From assembly GCA_943327755.2 (NCBI GenBank), contig CALPYF020000030.1:1-47308 (forward strand): a stretch of 47,308 nt of DNA, written 5' to 3'. Shown one piece after another: positions 13,782 through 25,113 of the stretch. Position 1 is the first letter of the stretch. Every line of letters starts with the position of its first letter. The notes under the pieces were generated by a model. The model did not search any database. It was given only the letters and a program-made list of their open reading frames with translations, and had not been told where the DNA came from. A program made the position numbers and the translations under genes. Origin of the DNA: Deinococcus hopiensis KR-140 (GTDB lineage Bacteria > Deinococcota > Deinococci > Deinococcales > Deinococcaceae).

Positions 13782-14447
13782 ATGACCCCCACCCTCAAGC
13801 TGGACGCCGTGTGCGTCGGGCAGCCGACCGCCCTGCGCGTCGGGAAACGCGACGACATCAGCGGGATCGACAAGCACCCGGTGCCAGGCCGCGTGACCGT
13901 CGGCACGGCACGGCTGGATGGCGACCACATCGACAACCGCAAGCACCACGGCGGCCCGGATCAGGCGGCGTACCTGTACACCGCGCCCGACCAAGACCAC
14001 TGGACCGGGGCGCTGGGCGAACCTCTCCGGCCCGGCACGCTGGGCGAGAACCTCGTCCTGAGCGGACTGGAATCCGCCGCGCTGCGGGTCGGGGACCGCC
14101 TGACCGTCCACGCCCCAGGGGGAGACGTCGTGTTCGAGGTCACCGCGCCCCGCATCCCCTGCGCGACCCTCTCGGCGCACATGGGTGACGGCACCTTCGC
14201 GAAGAAGTTCGCCCAGGCGCGGCGGCCCGGCGCGTACCTGCGCGTCCTGCAACCCGGCACGGTGGGCGCGGGCGACCCGGTGACCTTCACGCCCGCCGAG
14301 GACGGCGCACCGACCATCGGTGAACTGTTCGACCTGTGGTTCGGCGCCAAGCCGGGCGCCGCCACGCTGGAAGGGTACCTGCGCTGGCCGCTGGCCGTCC
14401 GCCTGCGCAAGGACGTGCAGAAGTACCTGGACGCCGCCCGGGGCTGA
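13782..14447 (+). CDS. MOSC-domain protein (YiiM-like)
   Basis: A 221-residue protein with a MOSC domain, the sulfur-carrier fold also found at the C terminus of molybdenum cofactor sulfurase. The conserved cysteine is in APRIPCATL, and the N-terminal KRDDISGIDKHPVPGRV and LDGDHIDNRKHHGG are typical of the YiiM branch. The C-terminal 40 residues are helical, like the three-helix tail of YiiM. YiiM-type proteins take part in reduction of N-hydroxylated compounds with molybdenum cofactor in enterobacteria; here the role is inferred only from family. Start ATG 13782 lies 7 bases after TACGCT, so the mRNA is probably leaderless. It is divergent from the membrane-protein gene run. Confidence 0.88.
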   Translation: MTPTLKLDAVCVGQPTALRVGKRDDISGIDKHPVPGRVTVGTARLDGDHIDNRKHHGGPDQAAYLYTAPDQDHWTGALGEPLRPGTLGENLVLSGLESAALRVGDRLTVHAPGGDVVFEVTAPRIPCATLSAHMGDGTFAKKFAQARRPGAYLRVLQPGTVGAGDPVTFTPAEDGAPTIGELFDLWFGAKPGAATLEGYLRWPLAVRLRKDVQKYLDAARG

Positions 14448-14507
14448 CGTGCGCCCGCTTGCCGCACATGAGGCGCCGGATGGATCTGCCCTCAGGTACC
14501 GTGCCGT

Positions 14508-15038
14508 ATGCGACGTCTGCTTCCGCTCCTGTTCGCTCCCGTCCTGGGCGCCTGCGGGCTGATTCCTCTGCCTGAAGTCCGGTCTGACGACTTCTACGTC
14601 GTCAACACCGTAGCGGATCTGCAGCCGCACGAGGTGCTGTATATCGACGCCAACCAGATGGACGCCGTGCGGGCGCCGGACGTGCGGGTGTCGCGTGTCA
14701 CCCTCGACGCGTCGCTGACCGGCATGGGCGACAACGACGACCTGCGCCTCCAGCTGTTCGTGGCGCGTGCCCGCCCCGCCTGCCCGGTGATTCCCACTCC
14801 GGCCGAGTACGTCGGCTATTCGGGCGCCTTGCGCTGCACTGACCCGGCGGGCGGTGAACCCCTGGCCGAGGTGACCGTGAAGCGCGGGCTCGCCACGCCC
14901 GTTCACATGGAAGGCGCCGCCCTTGACCGGGCCGTTCGGGCCCGGCAGGTGTACCTGGGCGTGCGTGTCTTGCGTGGTACCGCCCGGACCGGGCCGTTCC
15001 TGAAGGTGTCCACCATCCGCCTGAACGGGCGGTTCTGA
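14508..15038 (+). CDS. putative lipoprotein
   Basis: A 176-residue protein with a lipoprotein signal peptide: RR at the N terminus, a short hydrophobic stretch, and lipobox LGAC with cysteine at residue 16. The mature part is soluble and predicted beta-rich, with two further cysteines (RPACPVIP and ALRCTD) that may form a disulfide. No family is recognised. The ATG lies 5 bases after TACCGT, a short but plausible leaderless arrangement. It converges with nadA, separated by a hairpin. It lies only 60 bases after the MOSC gene but probably has its own promoter. Confidence 0.72.
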   Translation: MRRLLPLLFAPVLGACGLIPLPEVRSDDFYVVNTVADLQPHEVLYIDANQMDAVRAPDVRVSRVTLDASLTGMGDNDDLRLQLFVARARPACPVIPTPAEYVGYSGALRCTDPAGGEPLAEVTVKRGLATPVHMEGAALDRAVRARQVYLGVRVLRGTARTGPFLKVSTIRLNGRF

Positions 15039-15092
15039 CGGCGGCGTTCAGGCCCACTTCGGAGTGCAGCTGAGCACCGCTGCGACAGAGAA

Positions 15093-15123
15093 GGGGCGCG
15101 AACCTGCCAGTGGTCCGCGCCCC
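15093..15123. terminator. hairpin between lipoprotein gene and nadA
   Basis: GGGGCGCG (15093-15100) pairs with CGCGCCCC (15116-15123), loop 15 bases, between two convergent stops. No T-run; probably a shared terminator. Confidence 0.5.
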
Positions 15124-15136
15124 CTGTGTCTTGTCC

Positions 15137-16983
<1,847 letters not shown>

Positions 16984-17017
16984 GGGGCGGCCCCCACGGT
17001 CAGCGTTGTGCGGGAAT

Positions 17018-18571
<1,554 letters not shown>

Positions 18572-18578
18572 GCCGCCC

Positions 18579-18639
18579 AGGGTACGCCAGCCCTGCCCGG
18601 TCCGTTCGCCGTCCATCTGCACGCGCCCCTTGCTACACT
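18579..18639. promoter_or_regulatory. divergent -10 elements, nadB and membrane protein gene
   Basis: TACCCT (18584-18579, minus) stands 7 bases before the nadB GTG, and TACACT (18634-18639, plus) stands 8 bases before the ATG at 18648. The two leaderless promoters are only about 50 bases apart, so a regulator bound between them could affect both. Confidence 0.5.
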
Positions 18640-18647
18640 GCGCCCTG

Positions 18648-19148
18648 ATGACGCGTCTCCTGCTGGCCCTGGCGGGCGTGGTGCTGCTGGCCGTGACGGC
18701 CCTGGCCGCCGTGTGGCTGCTCGGGCAGCTCCTGACCGGCCTGGGCCTGTTCATCGTGGGCGCCGCCGGGGTGCTGGGCCGCCTGCTGTGGTTCCTGCTG
18801 ATCACCGGCGTCCTGGCGGGCGTGGTGTACTTCGTCGCCAGCGCGTGGCGGCCCAGCGTGCGCGCCCCGGTCCGGCCCTACACGACCCAGCCCCAGGCCA
18901 GGCGTGCCGCCCCCGGCAGACCGAAGCGCGGCCGCAGCGGCAAACGCGCCGAGCCCACGCCGGTCGTCCCGGCCAGCCCGGCGCCCAGCAGCGTCGCGCC
19001 CGTGAACCCGGCACCGGCTGCGCCGTCGGCGCCCGAACAGGCCCTGACTGAGTCTGCCCTGACTGAGCCCGTCCAGACCGAGCTGGCCCCGACCGAAGCG
19101 CCCGAACCTGAGGCTGCCCCGGGCGGGCCGGTCAGATCCGGCGGTTGA
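18648..19148 (+). CDS. membrane protein with Pro/Ala-rich tail
   Basis: A 166-residue protein of two parts. The first 70 residues form two long hydrophobic segments (about 3-30 and 33-60). The rest is a disordered tail: basic first (RRAAPGRPKRGRSGKR) and then proline, alanine and glutamate-rich, with a short degenerate repeat of TEPA-like units at 130-155. The tail could bind nucleic acid or the cell envelope, but nothing specific supports this. Its start is the ATG 8 bases after TACACT. No family recognised. Divergent from nadB; the next gene on the strand begins 28 bases later with its own -10. Confidence 0.7.
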   Translation: MTRLLLALAGVVLLAVTALAAVWLLGQLLTGLGLFIVGAAGVLGRLLWFLLITGVLAGVVYFVASAWRPSVRAPVRPYTTQPQARRAAPGRPKRGRSGKRAEPTPVVPASPAPSSVAPVNPAPAAPSAPEQALTESALTEPVQTELAPTEAPEPEAAPGGPVRSGG

Positions 19149-19176
19149 GCGGCTCCCCGGCGCGTATGCTCCGGGC

Positions 19177-19944
19177 ATGACCGACTCGCAGGTGGTGAAT
19201 CCCGCGCGCTTCCTGGGCCGCGCCGACGCGTACGCCGCCGCCCGGCCCGGGTACCCCGCGGCCCTGGGCGCGTGGCTGGAGGAGGCCGGGCTACTGTCGG
19301 GTGGCGTGGCGGATATCGGTGCGGGCACCGGGCGGTTCACGGCGCTGCTGCTCTCAGGCGGGGCGCGCGTGGCGGCGGTGGAACCCAACCCGGAGATGCG
19401 CGCGCACCTCGAAACCAGCCTGGAGGGTGCCGTCCGCGCCGGGGGGCTGAGCGTCCACGCCGGCACCTCCGAGGCCACGGGCCTTCCGGACGGCAGCGCC
19501 GGGCTGATCACGGCGGCGCAGGCCGCACACTGGTTCGACCCGGCCCGCACCGTCCCGGAGTTCCGGCGGGTGCTGCGGCCCGGCGGGCGCGTGCTGCTCG
19601 TCTGGAACGACTGGCGCGCGGCGGACAGCCCCTTCAACCGCGCGTACGGCGAGGTCGTCCGGGCCTTCACCGGGGACGACCCGCTGCGGACCCGCGTGCT
19701 GGAGGACGAACTGCCCCAACACCTCCCCGGCGGGTTCACGCGGCACACCTTCACGCACGGGCACCCCCTGACGCGCGAGGGCCTGCGCGCCCTGGCGACC
19801 AGCGTCAGTTACCTGCCGAACCAGGGCGACAAGGCCTACCCGGCGCTGGAGCGCGCGCTGGACAGTGCCTTCGACCGGCACGCGCAAAGCGGAGGGGTCA
19901 CCCTGGCGTACCAGACGCAGGCGTTCCTGGGCCGCCTGGACTGA
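19177..19944 (+). CDS. class I SAM-dependent methyltransferase
   Basis: A 255-residue methyltransferase. Motif I is VADIGAGTGRFTALLL, followed by VAAVEPNPEMRAHLE (acidic loop after strand 2), TSEATGLPDGSAGLITAAQAAHWFDP, and the post-III FRRVLRPGGRVLLVWND. The HWFDP stretch is typical of the group with Methyltransf_11 domain proteins acting on small molecules or lipids. The substrate is not predictable. It starts at the ATG 6 bases after TATGCT, with no Shine-Dalgarno sequence. It stands alone downstream of the membrane-protein gene. Confidence 0.88.
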   Translation: MTDSQVVNPARFLGRADAYAAARPGYPAALGAWLEEAGLLSGGVADIGAGTGRFTALLLSGGARVAAVEPNPEMRAHLETSLEGAVRAGGLSVHAGTSEATGLPDGSAGLITAAQAAHWFDPARTVPEFRRVLRPGGRVLLVWNDWRAADSPFNRAYGEVVRAFTGDDPLRTRVLEDELPQHLPGGFTRHTFTHGHPLTREGLRALATSVSYLPNQGDKAYPALERALDSAFDRHAQSGGVTLAYQTQAFLGRLD

Positions 19945-20081
19945 CTCCACTCCTGACTGGCACCGTCTCAGACAGAGAGCACTGGGGCGGCGCGGGCTCC
20001 AGATGCGCCGCTCGATCCTATGGGTCCAGGCTGGTGTGCCACGGGAACAGGTCGGGCGCTGCCCGCGTGTGCTGGCTCTGT

Positions 20082-20522
20082 TCAGTGGCTGGCGGGGTGG
20101 TGGGAGGTGAGCTGGGCCAGCAGGTGGGCCAGGAGGGCCTTGTAGGCGTCGGGGCTGGCGGGTTTCTGGTGCACGGCGGTCGCGCCGGCCATCTGGGCGG
20201 CGTGCAGGTCGGTGGGGTCGTCACTGGCGGTGAGGACCACGACGGGCAGGGCGTGACCGGCTGGAGCGCTGCGCAGGATGCGCAGGAAGTCCAGGCCCAT
20301 CAGGCCCGGCATGTGCAGATCAAGCAGGAGCGCGGTGGGGTGGTGTTCGGGGTGCTGACATAGCTGAGTAAGCAGGTGAGTGCTGGGTGGGAGGCCCTGA
20401 AACCTCAGTGAGGGCGCGAGGTGCTGGAGCAGCCCGTGAACGAGCGTGAGTTCGTTGGGGTCGTCGTCGACCATGAGGATCAGGTCGGCTGAACCCGGTG
20501 GCGCTACAGTTTCAGAGCGCAT
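20082..20522 (-). CDS. single-domain response regulator (Rcp1-like)
   Basis: A 146-residue receiver domain with no output domain. The acidic pair D19/D20 (LMVDDDPNE), the phospho-acceptor D68 (LLLDLHMPG), T98 (VVVLTASDD) and K120 (VHQKPAS) are all present, so it should be phosphorylated. The HMPGLMGLDFLRILR stretch and the PNELTLVHGLL helix 1 resemble Rcp1-type regulators paired with bacteriophytochromes or hybrid kinases. No kinase gene lies nearby. The region from 19945 to 20081 downstream holds nothing clear. Confidence 0.88.
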   Translation of the reverse strand: MRSETVAPPGSADLILMVDDDPNELTLVHGLLQHLAPSLRFQGLPPSTHLLTQLCQHPEHHPTALLLDLHMPGLMGLDFLRILRSAPAGHALPVVVLTASDDPTDLHAAQMAGATAVHQKPASPDAYKALLAHLLAQLTSHHPASH

Positions 20523-20720
20523 GTGAACCCCATGAGAAAGAGGGAGTGAGGACGCAGGATGCCAACACGTATCTGAGTCTGCCTGATCTTGGCGGATCAG
20601 GCCCTGCCCGACGTACGCGATCGCTGTTCAATCGCCATGTCCGCGTTCAGGAATGGACACTGCTGAACAGATTGTCCAGAGGACGGCTCATTCAGTCAGG
20701 ACAGGAAGATGAACGGAAAT

Positions 20721-20726
20721 TAAAAT
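20721..20726 (+). promoter_or_regulatory. -10 element for tetR-like gene
   Basis: TAAAAT (20721-20726) stands 9 bases before the ATG at 20736 with no Shine-Dalgarno sequence. The gap 20523-20720, between two divergent genes, otherwise shows nothing certain. Confidence 0.45.
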
Positions 20727-20735
20727 CTGGGCGTC

Positions 20736-21290
20736 ATGGTGCCCAGAAACCGCAGCGTCCGGCGAACCAAGGCGGCGCTCCAGTCCGCACTGGTTGACCT
20801 GCTGCTTGAACAACAGAACCTTCAGTCCGTCACGGTGCAGGCTATCTGTGACCGGGCGAACATCAGCCGCTCCACCTTTTACCTGCACTTCGAAAACAAG
20901 GAGGAAGTGCTCAGTACGTACCTTATTCAGATGATCGGCCGGGTCCACGACGCCCTGCGCGCGTGGACCGGTTCGGACGATTCCCGCTGGACGGTGTATT
21001 TCGCCCACATTGCCCAGATCGCGCCGATCCTCAGTTCCCTGAGCGACGGCAGCGGCTCACACGCGATCCTGTCCCGGTACGAGCGGCAGTTCGCGGTGAT
21101 CATGCAGGATCTCCTGATGCCGGGGCGGCTCAGTGTCCTCGATCCGGCCGTGTCGTATCAGGCGCATTACTTCAGCGGCGGCCTGCTGTCGCTGACGTGG
21201 TGGTGGGTGGAACAGGATCACTGCGCGACGCCCGCGCAGGAGATGTCCCGCCGCTACCATGCGCTGTGCAGCGGACAGCACTGCCCGTAA
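20736..21290 (+). CDS. TetR/AcrR-family transcriptional regulator
   Basis: A 184-residue regulator. The N-terminal helix-turn-helix (about 9-58) contains VTVQAICDRANISRSTFYLHFENKEEVLSTY, the classic TetR signature. The C-terminal ligand domain is helical and carries YFSGGLLSLTWWWVEQ near 155-170, typical of the small TetR group with a TetR_C_7 or C_33-type domain. The controlled genes are unknown; the neighbours are a response regulator and a lipase. It reads divergently from the regulator and is followed by a strong bidirectional terminator. Confidence 0.9.
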   Translation: MVPRNRSVRRTKAALQSALVDLLLEQQNLQSVTVQAICDRANISRSTFYLHFENKEEVLSTYLIQMIGRVHDALRAWTGSDDSRWTVYFAHIAQIAPILSSLSDGSGSHAILSRYERQFAVIMQDLLMPGRLSVLDPAVSYQAHYFSGGLLSLTWWWVEQDHCATPAQEMSRRYHALCSGQHCP

Positions 21291-21299
21291 CCGGACGGA

Positions 21300-21340
21300 T
21301 GAATGGGAGGCGGCCCGCAGCAGGAGCCGCCTCCCATTCA
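21300..21340. terminator. bidirectional intrinsic terminator
   Basis: A perfect 15-bp stem, TGAATGGGAGGCGGC (21300-21314) with its complement at 21326-21340, loop 11 bases, then TTTA. It lies between the convergent tetR-like and lipase genes. Confidence 0.8.
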
Positions 21341-21354
21341 TTTACCCTTCGCCC

Positions 21355-22671
21355 TTACTGCCCGGCCAGGAACGCCGCCTGGTTGCGGTAGAAGGCCTTC
21401 ACGTCCCGGAAGGACAGGTTGCCCGTGATGTCGATGTGGTCGTACCCGTCCACGCGGCCCAGGCGGTACCAGCCTCCGGGCGCGGTGAGCTGCCCGGTGT
21501 ACGCGGCGCTGCTCTGGCCCAGCGGGGCGTTCATGGAGCGGTTCGGGACGATGCCGTCGTTCGCCCACCATGAGCTGTCGTACCCGATGCCGCCGGGGCT
21601 GCGGCCGCTGATGTTCCCCAGGCCCGGCTTGAGCGGCCATGCGTACGGGTACGCGATGGGGGAGAGGACGGCGTTCATGGTCAGGTTCGGGTAGTGCCAC
21701 CCGCTGAGCAGGCCGGGGGACGTGGCGTTGGTCTCCCAGGAGAAGTACTTCGTGGTGCGGCTGCGGCCCACGTACGTGTTCAGCGCCGCCGAGCCGTCCA
21801 CGCTCAGGTCGTACGCGGCCTGATCGCGGGAATTCCAGATGCCGGAGTTGAATACGCGGGTGTTGTACGAGGTGAAGCTCTCCCCGGCCGCGCGGCTCAG
21901 CCCCCACTGGTTCAGGTCGAAGTCGTACACGAAGTTCTCGGGGTCCAGGCCCCCCACGCTGGACGCGAAGGCCAGGATCAGGTTCTTGAACATGGGAATC
22001 GCGTCCTGCAGGGTGTCGGCGGCCGGGGAGCCGCTGTTCGGGGAGCTGACCTTCATGACGCTGCGCACCCACCCGGCGCGGCCCCCGCTGAACAGGCCGC
22101 CGCTGGCGCGGTTCGCGGCGTCCCCGTCGTCCAGCAGTTTCACAAGGAGCCGCGCGGTCTGCCCGCCCATGGAGTGCCCCAGCAGGTTCACGGGGTGCGT
22201 GGTGTCCCAGGCGGGGTAGAACCCCGCGTAGCATTTCTTCGTGTCCTTCTGCGCGTGTCCGTGTGTCTGGGCGTGCGCCGCGCCGTAGTCCACGCAGCCG
22301 CCCTTGATCTGCGCGTACAGTTCGGTGGCGCGGTCCCAGTTGCTGCTGACCGGCCCCAGGCTGGCGGTGTACACGGTGTACCCCTGGGCGCGCAGGTCGG
22401 CCTGCACGTCCAGCAGTCCGCCCCAGTAGCGCAGGCCCAGGCCCTCGTCGCGGCCCCAGCCGCCCAGGCCGTGCACGAGGATCAGCGGGACGCTCTTGTC
22501 CAGCGCCAGCGTGCGCGGTTGCGTGCCGCCGGGGTACGTGGCGGTCAGGTCGGTGAGTTTCGGCGTGGCGGTCGCCTCGGTCGGGGTGGGCGCGGCGGGG
22601 TCGCTGCGGCACGCGGACAGGAGGCTGGTGACGGCAAGGAGCAGCGTGAGGGGAAGGCGGGGTGCGGTCAT
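21355..22671 (-). CDS. secreted lipase (alpha/beta hydrolase lipoprotein)
   Basis: A 438-residue exported esterase/lipase. It has a lipoprotein signal with lipobox LSAC (cysteine about residue 21), a Thr/Pro-rich linker (about 25-42), then the hydrolase fold. VPLILVHGLGGWGRDEG is the oxyanion-hole region, the nucleophile is in LLGHSMGGQTARLL, the acid is in ANDGIVPNRSM, and the base is in DGYDHIDITG. The large lid region and the WG.LRYWGG start are like bacterial lipases of the Geobacillus/Staphylococcus (I.5/I.6) type, which act on triacylglycerols. Start ATG 22671 has AGGAG 5 bases upstream, but that sequence is part of a hairpin (22679-22696) that could block translation. Confidence 0.88.
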   Translation of the reverse strand: MTAPRLPLTLLLAVTSLLSACRSDPAAPTPTEATATPKLTDLTATYPGGTQPRTLALDKSVPLILVHGLGGWGRDEGLGLRYWGGLLDVQADLRAQGYTVYTASLGPVSSNWDRATELYAQIKGGCVDYGAAHAQTHGHAQKDTKKCYAGFYPAWDTTHPVNLLGHSMGGQTARLLVKLLDDGDAANRASGGLFSGGRAGWVRSVMKVSSPNSGSPAADTLQDAIPMFKNLILAFASSVGGLDPENFVYDFDLNQWGLSRAAGESFTSYNTRVFNSGIWNSRDQAAYDLSVDGSAALNTYVGRSRTTKYFSWETNATSPGLLSGWHYPNLTMNAVLSPIAYPYAWPLKPGLGNISGRSPGGIGYDSSWWANDGIVPNRSMNAPLGQSSAAYTGQLTAPGGWYRLGRVDGYDHIDITGNLSFRDVKAFYRNQAAFLAGQ

Positions 22672-22676
22672 ACGGT

Positions 22677-22696
22677 CTCCTGGGTGGCGACCCAGG
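22677..22696 (-). promoter_or_regulatory. hairpin sequestering the lipase ribosome site
   Basis: In the lipase mRNA, CCTGGGT (22696-22690) pairs with ACCCAGG (22685-22679) across a four-base loop, and the AGG of the Shine-Dalgarno AGGAG (22681-22677) is partly in the stem. This would lower translation unless the stem is opened. Confidence 0.45.
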
Positions 22697-22967
22697 CGGC
22701 CACGTTCCGCCCGGGTCGGGGGCGGCGTGTGGAGGCCGGGCGCCGGGTGAATTGTGGGTACGCGAGCATGGTGACACCCGGCTGACCCGCTGTCTTGACC
22801 CGGGTTCAGAAGAATGGATTCGGAGGGTGTGGGACGCGCGGCGTGGCGTTTTACCCTATACGGTGCTCAAATCCAGCTCCCCGGTAGGATTAACGATTGA
22901 AAAGTTTTATCCCAAAAATCCAGTCAATCTCACGCCGTCCGCTGCGGAATACGGCATCATGGGGCGC
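22697..22967. other. lipase-lysT divergent intergenic region
   Basis: Between the lipase and lysT starts lies about 300 bases with no gene seen. GC falls around 22849-22933, where TTTTACCCTATACGG, TAGGATTAACG and TTGAAAAGTTTTATCCC occur. Several weak promoter-like pieces exist but none fits -35 and -10 spacing convincingly. I see no lysine riboswitch or T-box features. Confidence 0.35.
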
Positions 22968-24254
22968 ATGACGAACCCCACCCCCCGCCCGCAGACCATG
23001 GCGGAAAAGATCCTCTCCCGGCGCGGCACGCACACCGTGTACGCCGGTGACCTCGCGGTCGTCGAGGTCGATCAGGTCATGGTCGTGGACTCCATCGCCC
23101 AGAGCTTCATCCAGCGCATGCAGCAGGACCTCGGCGCCACGCCTAAATACCCCGAGCGGGTCAGCATCGTGATCGATCACGTCGCCCCCGCCAGCACCGT
23201 CAGCGTCGCGCAGGCGCAGAAGGAAGCCCGCGAGTACGCCGCGCAGACCGGCGTGCGCCTCTTCGACGTCGGGCGCGGCATCTGCCACCAGGTCCTGATG
23301 GAGGAAGGTCTGGCCCGCCCCGGCTGGATCGTGCTGGGCAGCGACAGCCATTCCACCACCTACGGCGCAGTCGCGGCGTTCGGCAGCGGCATGGGCGCCA
23401 CCGACATCGCCCTGGCCGCCGCCAGTGGCAAGACGTGGCTGAAAGTCCCTGACAGCGTCAAGGTCACGTTCAGCGGCGATCTGCGGCCCGGCGTGACCGC
23501 CAAGGACGTCGCGCTGGAGATGATTCGCCGCCTCGGCGCGGACGGCGCCACGTACCAGAGCATCGAGATGCACGCCGGGGACCGCTTCACGCGCGGTGAG
23601 CGCATGACCCTGGCGAACCTCTGCGTGGAGGCCGGTGCCAAGGCCGGACTGGTCGTCCCCGGCGGCGAGATCCTCACCGCGTACGGCTACGACATCCCCG
23701 AGTGGGTCTACCCCGACGCGGGTGCCACGTACGTGCAGAGCATCGAGATCGACCTCGCGGCCCTGAACCCCCGCATGAGCGCCCCCAGCGAGGTGGACAA
23801 CGTGTTCGACGTGGCCCAGTTGCGCGAGGAACTGCGCGATCAGCACGTGGATCAGGTGTTCATCGGCACCTGCACGAACGGCCGCATCGAGGACCTGCAC
23901 GCCGCCGCCGACGTCCTGCGCGGGCGGCGCGTCGCGCCCGGCACCCGCCTGCTGGTCATCCCGGCGAGCAGTCAGGTCATGGAGGACGCCATGGCCGACG
24001 GCACCCTCCTGACCCTGCAACGCGCCGGCGCCGTGCTGGGTACACCGGGCTGCGGGCCATGCATGGGCCGCCACCAGGGCGTCCTGGCGCCCGGCGAGGT
24101 CTGCGTCAGCACGAGTAACCGCAACTTCATCGGGCGGATGGGCGACAAGGACGCCCGCATCTACCTCGCGTCGCCCGCCGTGGCCGCCGCGACCGCCGTC
24201 ATGGGCCGCGTCGCGCTGCCCGAGGACGTCCTGACTCAGGGGGAGGTGGCCTGA
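22968..24254 (+). CDS. lysT: homoaconitase large subunit (AAA lysine pathway)
   Basis: A 428-residue aconitase-family large subunit, about the size of the archaeal/Thermus-type enzymes and shorter than LeuC of E. coli. The 4Fe-4S cysteines are in FIGTCTNGR and in GTPGCGPCMGRHQG, and the active-site DSHSTTYGA is present. Homoaconitase converts homocitrate to homoisocitrate; the close relative isopropylmalate isomerase acts in leucine synthesis, and the sequence alone does not separate them surely. The neighbours decide: the small subunit, LysW and LysX follow. The start is ATG 22968; a CATCAT hexamer lies 7 bases upstream. ATG 22959 is an alternative. Stop and lysU start overlap as TGATG. Confidence 0.87.
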   Translation: MTNPTPRPQTMAEKILSRRGTHTVYAGDLAVVEVDQVMVVDSIAQSFIQRMQQDLGATPKYPERVSIVIDHVAPASTVSVAQAQKEAREYAAQTGVRLFDVGRGICHQVLMEEGLARPGWIVLGSDSHSTTYGAVAAFGSGMGATDIALAAASGKTWLKVPDSVKVTFSGDLRPGVTAKDVALEMIRRLGADGATYQSIEMHAGDRFTRGERMTLANLCVEAGAKAGLVVPGGEILTAYGYDIPEWVYPDAGATYVQSIEIDLAALNPRMSAPSEVDNVFDVAQLREELRDQHVDQVFIGTCTNGRIEDLHAAADVLRGRRVAPGTRLLVIPASSQVMEDAMADGTLLTLQRAGAVLGTPGCGPCMGRHQGVLAPGEVCVSTSNRNFIGRMGDKDARIYLASPAVAAATAVMGRVALPEDVLTQGEVA

Positions 24255-24748
24255 TGGCCCGCATCTGGAAATTTGGTGACAGCGTGAATACGGACGACAT
24301 CCTGCCGGGCAAGTTCGCGCCGTTCATGGCGGGCGAGGACGTGTTCCAGACGTTCGCGTTCCATTACATCCGCCCGGAGTTCGCCGCGGAGGTGCGGCCC
24401 GGTGACGTGCTGATCGGTGGCCGGAACTGGGGCCTGGGCAGCAGCCGTGAGTACGCCCCGCAGGCGCTGAAGAAGTTGCAGGTGGGCGGGATCGTCGCGC
24501 CGAGTTTCGCGCGCATCCATTACCGCAACCTCCTGAACCTGGGCATTCCGGCGTTCGAGTACGACCTGACCGGGCTGCTGGAGGACGGCGCTGAGGTGTC
24601 CCTGGACGTGCCCACGGGCGTCCTGACGCATGCGGGCGGCACGGTGCAGTTGCCGCCTCCGCCGGAGTTCCTGCGTGAGGCGCTGGCCGAGGGGAGCATC
24701 CTGGCGTTCTTCAAGAAGCACGGGCGCTTCCCGGGCGAGCCTGCCTGA
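24254..24748 (+). CDS. lysU: homoaconitase small subunit
   Basis: A 164-residue swivelling-domain subunit. Substrate-specificity loop follows NTDDILPGKFAPFMAGEDVF, and the SSREYAPQALK helix region binds the substrate carboxylates. The DDILPGK(F/Y)APFM run and the C-terminal HGRFPGEPA resemble, from memory, the Thermus homoaconitase small subunit. Length is typical of the family (about 165). The first codon overlaps the large-subunit stop (TGATG), so the subunits are made in step. Both act together before the LysW-dependent part of the pathway. Confidence 0.87.
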   Translation: MARIWKFGDSVNTDDILPGKFAPFMAGEDVFQTFAFHYIRPEFAAEVRPGDVLIGGRNWGLGSSREYAPQALKKLQVGGIVAPSFARIHYRNLLNLGIPAFEYDLTGLLEDGAEVSLDVPTGVLTHAGGTVQLPPPPEFLREALAEGSILAFFKKHGRFPGEPA

Positions 24749-24759
24749 AGCGGGGGCCC

Positions 24760-24765
24760 TACACT
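24760..24765 (+). promoter_or_regulatory. -10 element of the zinc-ribbon gene
   Basis: TACACT (24760-24765) lies 6 bases before the ATG at 24772, so the gene probably has its own leaderless transcript in addition to any read-through from lysU. Confidence 0.5.
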
Positions 24766-24771
24766 GGGCGC

Positions 24772-25107
24772 ATGGCGACTCTTGAGATTGATTGCCCCAT
24801 CTGTGCCGAGGTGCTGGAACTGACCGATCAGGACCGCGCGGAGCTTCAGGTGGGGGACGTAATCGTGTGTTCCTCCTGTCATTCGGAAATGGAGGTGACC
24901 CGCAACGACGGCGGCGAGGACTTCGAGCTGGAGCTGCTGGGCGCGATGACGACCTGCCCGAACTGCGACGAGGAGTTCGAGGTGACGGCCGAGATGCTTC
25001 AGGCGGCCCCGATGACCCGCGCGCAGGACGGTGTGGAGGTGGCGCTCATGACCTGCCCGCACTGCCGCGCGAAGTTCGAGCTGGAACTGGCGGACGAGGA
25101 AGGGTGA
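24772..25107 (+). CDS. protein with two LysW-like zinc ribbons
   Basis: A 111-residue acidic protein with four CxxC pairs: C8/C11, C33/C36, C62/C65 and C95/C98. The first ribbon, CPIC...ELQVGDVIVCSSCHSEMEV, has the shape of the LysW ribbon (CPEC...NPELGELVVCEDCGAELEV in Thermus), and the second, CPNC...CPHC, is a longer copy. Unlike LysW it lacks the C-terminal EDWGE tail, so it cannot itself carry aminoadipate on a C-terminal glutamate. It lies between lysU and lysW, in the place where a LysW gene stands in Thermus. Possible roles: a structural zinc protein, a partner or scaffold of LysW enzymes, or a diverged carrier. Function is not known. Confidence 0.8.
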   Translation: MATLEIDCPICAEVLELTDQDRAELQVGDVIVCSSCHSEMEVTRNDGGEDFELELLGAMTTCPNCDEEFEVTAEMLQAAPMTRAQDGVEVALMTCPHCRAKFELELADEEG

Positions 25108-25113
25108 GTCCCC

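Noticed and set aside
22697..22967. Lysine riboswitch or T-box before lysT
   Set aside because: The region is about 270 bases and shows none of the conserved boxes or a specifier-type stem followed by a terminator.
22968..24748. Assignment as leucine-pathway leuC-leuD
   Set aside because: Family overlap is real, but the LysW and LysX neighbours and the Thermus-like small-subunit loop favour homoaconitase; kept as an alternative in the entry.
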